The translations under genes were made by a program, and so were the position numbers. From the NCBI GenBank assembly GCA_031260545.1, contig JAIRJQ010000036.1, forward strand, positions 1 to 8,203: 8,203 nucleotides of DNA. The letters are read 5' to 3'. This document shows, piece after piece, positions 7,074-8,203 of the stretch. Below the pieces are notes generated by a model. That model was given only the letters and a program-made list of their open reading frames with translations, was not told the DNA's origin and did not search any database. Within the stretch, counting starts at the first letter, position 1. The number at the start of each line of letters is the position of its first letter. Source of the stretch: Methanomassiliicoccaceae archaeon. GTDB taxonomy: Archaea > Thermoplasmatota > Thermoplasmata > Methanomassiliicoccales > Methanomethylophilaceae.

Positions 7074-7120
7074 GTTATTATAATTATGCAATTATTAATT
7101 AAATGTAAGCAATTAATAAC
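7074..7120 (-). promoter_or_regulatory. A/T-rich AbiE operon promoter with flanking repeats
   Basis: The stretch is nearly all A and T. On the minus strand several TATA-like elements are possible (around 7077-7087, 7093-7102 and 7124-7132), so the exact transcription start is unclear. Outer arms GTTATTA (7074-7080) and TAATAAC (7114-7120) are complementary, and GCAATTA occurs as a direct repeat at 7088-7094 and 7109-7115, 21 bp apart, which places the copies on the same face of the helix. Confidence 0.45.
7092..7119. promoter_or_regulatory. Perfect 9-bp palindrome, candidate AbiEi operator
   Basis: Arms TTATTAATT (7092-7100) and AATTAATAA (7111-7119) are exact complements around a 10-base spacer, 28 bp in all, about 30-57 bases before the antitoxin ATG. 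It covers one of the possible TATA boxes, as expected for a repressor site. AbiEi proteins studied elsewhere bind inverted repeats in their own promoter; that this is the site here is inferred from position and symmetry. Low complexity raises the chance of accidental symmetry. Confidence 0.5.
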
Positions 7121-7123
7121 AAC

Positions 7124-7132
7124 ATAATATAA
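7124..7132 (+). promoter_or_regulatory. Possible TATA box on the AP endonuclease side
   Basis: ATAATATAA could serve the plus strand, giving a leader of about 125 bases for the AP endonuclease gene, or in reverse the AbiE operon. A second candidate nearer the gene (7248-7256) fits a leaderless start better. Confidence 0.2.
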
Positions 7133-7247
7133 GTTCTTTTGCTCGGGTGCATTGCGTAATTCTGTTCTGGCGCTGTTCATCCGTGATGTGCGGATCCAAG
7201 TCTCATCTCCGCTGTATGATCGTTGCAGTTGCGGACAAATTCCGAAC

Positions 7248-7256
7248 ATAGATATA
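7248..7256 (+). promoter_or_regulatory. TATA-like box of the AP endonuclease gene; leaderless start
   Basis: ATAGATATA is centred 28 bases before the ATG at 7280, the spacing expected for a leaderless archaeal transcript. It is only 13 bases from the alternative ATG at 7265, so it argues for 7280. No Shine-Dalgarno precedes either ATG. Confidence 0.4.
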
Positions 7257-7279
7257 CGCATCATATGTTCACAGAACGC

Positions 7280-8089
7280 ATGAGATTCGGACCCGCAGGA
7301 TACCCGGCCAAGAGCAAAGATCCAAAGGATGCGCTGAACATCGTAAAGGAGATGGGCCTTAACGCATTGGAGATGGAGTTCGTCCGCGGCGTCCGTATGT
7401 CAGAGGCGAAGGCGCAGGAGATAGGAACGATGGCCAGGGAACGCGATATACGTTTAAGCGCCCATGCCCCGTATTACATAAGTTTCAACTCCGAGACGCC
7501 GGAAACGAGAGAGAAGAGTGTGTCATGGGTACTCGATACCGTCAGGGCGGCGCACAACCTGGGTGCGTACATCATAGTGATACATGCGGCGTCATACGGA
7601 AAGGAGAAGTCAAAGGCAACGGATTCTGTGATCAGCGGGCTGATCAGATGCAAAGAGGCCATGGACGACGAAGGCATCAAGGATGTTATACTGGGTTTAG
7701 AAACAATGGGGCGCCCTGCGACATGGGGAACGCTCAAGGAGATAAGCGAAGTAATGGACAGCATCCCGGGAGTGAGACCGGTATTGGACGTGGCGCACGT
7801 TCACGCGAGGCACAAAGGCATGCTCAGGACGGAGGATGATATGTCCGCGTTAACAGAGGAGTTCTTCGCGCTCGCAGGCGACATACCGCATTTTCACATA
7901 AGCTGCATCGAATACACCGATAAGGGGGAAAAGATGCATCTGCCGCTTTCCGCTAAAGATCCCGATATGTCATTGCTTGCGAACGTTCTGAACTTTTGTG
8001 AAAAAGATTGCACATTCATATGCGAATCCCCCCTTCTCGAAGAGGATGCGGCCGTGTTCAAAAGTATGTTCCCGCGCTTCAGAGAATGA
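7280..8089 (+). CDS. nfo: Endonuclease IV-like AP endonuclease (TIM-barrel, AP endonuclease family 2)
   Basis: 269 residues. Endonuclease IV cuts 5' to abasic sites and cleans blocked 3' ends left by glycosylase/lyases, using three metal ions bound by His, Asp and Glu. Matching positions are visible: H62 in SAHAPYYISF, H102 in IVIHAAS, E141 in LGLETMG, D170 and H173 in LDVAHVHAR, H206 in FHISCIE, H220 in KMHLPL and E249 in CESPLLEE. These follow the order of E. coli Nfo H69, H109, E145, D179, H182, H216, H231 and E261; the equivalent of D229 is not clear. The opening MRFGPAGYPAKSKD is typical of the archaeal short form, slightly shorter than bacterial Nfo. Upstream in-frame starts (ATG 7265, an earlier start at 7223) add residues without family similarity. 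A related sugar-phosphate isomerase/epimerase role is possible because the fold is shared, but the His/Glu ligand set and the nearby glycosylase favour repair. Confidence 0.82.
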   Translation: MRFGPAGYPAKSKDPKDALNIVKEMGLNALEMEFVRGVRMSEAKAQEIGTMARERDIRLSAHAPYYISFNSETPETREKSVSWVLDTVRAAHNLGAYIIVIHAASYGKEKSKATDSVISGLIRCKEAMDDEGIKDVILGLETMGRPATWGTLKEISEVMDSIPGVRPVLDVAHVHARHKGMLRTEDDMSALTEEFFALAGDIPHFHISCIEYTDKGEKMHLPLSAKDPDMSLLANVLNFCEKDCTFICESPLLEEDAAVFKSMFPRFRE

Positions 8090-8091
8090 CA

Positions 8092-8100
8092 AAATTAATA
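8092..8100 (+). promoter_or_regulatory. TATA-like box of the tRNA-Thr gene
   Basis: AAATTAATA lies right after the AP endonuclease stop codon, centred about 31 bases before the tRNA 5' end. That would start transcription a few bases upstream of the mature tRNA, so the tRNA likely has its own promoter. Confidence 0.4.
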
Positions 8101-8102
8101 AT

Positions 8103-8118
8103 GTGCATCCTCATGCAC
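8103..8118. repeat. Small perfect hairpin between AP endonuclease gene and tRNA
   Basis: GTGCAT (8103-8108) and ATGCAC (8113-8118) pair around the loop CCTC. There is no T-run after it, so it does not look like a terminator. It sits between the TATA-like box and the tRNA 5' end. Confidence 0.35.
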
Positions 8119-8126
8119 CAACCAAC

Positions 8127-8201
8127 GCCACTGTGGCTCAGCGGTAGAGCGACTGATTCGTAATCAGTCGGCCGGGGGTTCGATTCCCTCCAGTGGCTCC
8201 A
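8127..8201 (+). tRNA. tRNA-Thr, anticodon CGU, CCA encoded
   Basis: A complete cloverleaf can be drawn. Acceptor GCCACTG (8127-8133) pairs with CAGTGGC (8191-8197); D stem GCTC/GAGC with loop AGCGGTA; anticodon stem ACTGA/TCAGT with loop TTCGTAA, anticodon CGT at 8159-8161; a five-base variable loop; T stem GGGGG/CCCTC (one G-T pair) with loop TTCGATT. Discriminator T8198 is followed by an encoded CCA at 8199-8201. The anticodon reads ACG, threonine. No intron. The window ends two bases later, so anything downstream, such as an integrated element, cannot be seen. Confidence 0.96.
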
Positions 8202-8203
8202 CT

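Larger units (their letters stand above)
7063..7279. other. Divergent intergenic region between abiEi and the AP endonuclease gene
   Basis: 217 bases. The abiEi side (7071-7135) is extremely A/T-rich and holds the AbiE operator/promoter. The rest (7136-7247) has ordinary composition with three short possible hairpins but no convincing gene. Weak frames through it (7067-7264 minus; 7223 onward plus) show no recognisable protein. Confidence 0.6.

Noticed and set aside
7223..7279. Longer N-terminus for the AP endonuclease (start at 7223 or ATG 7265)
   Set aside because: The TATA-like box at 7248-7256 would lie inside or too near these starts, and the family opening begins at MRFGPAGYP.
1..8203. 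CRISPR array, transposase or phage module
   Set aside because: No regularly spaced repeats, terminal inverted repeats, or integrase/transposase-like proteins were seen on either strand.

Overview
The window looks like part of an archaeal chromosome, most likely Thermoplasmatota (a Methanomassiliicoccales-like methanogen is my guess from general protein character; not proven). Reasons: an archaeal-type Lhr superfamily-2 helicase, a COG2522-type archaeal HTH regulator, a short archaeal endonuclease IV-like TIM-barrel protein, A/T-rich TATA-like boxes about 25 bases upstream of start codons with no Shine-Dalgarno (leaderless genes), and a tRNA-Thr.

Layout. (1) 1-4053, +: the C-terminal ~1350 residues of a very large Lhr helicase whose motor domains lie upstream of the window. 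(2) 4196-4585, +: a small HTH regulator with a cysteine-rich tail and its own leaderless promoter. (3) 4525-5367, -: an OGG1-type 8-oxoguanine DNA glycosylase/AP lyase, convergent with the regulator and overlapping its 3' end by 61 bp. (4) 5433-7062, -: a two-gene AbiE type IV toxin-antitoxin operon, antitoxin AbiEi first and nucleotidyltransferase toxin AbiEii second, with overlapping reading frames and a strong palindrome in an A/T-rich promoter. (5) 7280-8089, +: an endonuclease IV-like AP endonuclease. (6) 8127-8201, +: tRNA-Thr(CGU) with an encoded CCA end, reaching to two bases from the window edge.

How they fit together. Three of the six protein genes suggest DNA repair. The Lhr helicase carries a winged-helix/AlkZ-like extension, OGG removes 8-oxoguanine, and the endonuclease IV-like enzyme would process the AP sites or blocked 3' ends that OGG leaves. 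The toxin-antitoxin pair sits between the glycosylase and the AP endonuclease, as if inserted into a base-excision-repair neighbourhood. The toxin gene is followed by OGG on the same strand after 65 bases, so readthrough from the AbiE promoter into OGG is possible.

I found no CRISPR array, insertion sequence or transposase. The most promising points are the unusually long Lhr extension with an internal winged-helix repeat and an AlkZ-like 'FDP' barrel; the cysteine-rich regulator that overlaps the oxidative-damage glycosylase; and the perfect palindrome at the AbiE promoter.
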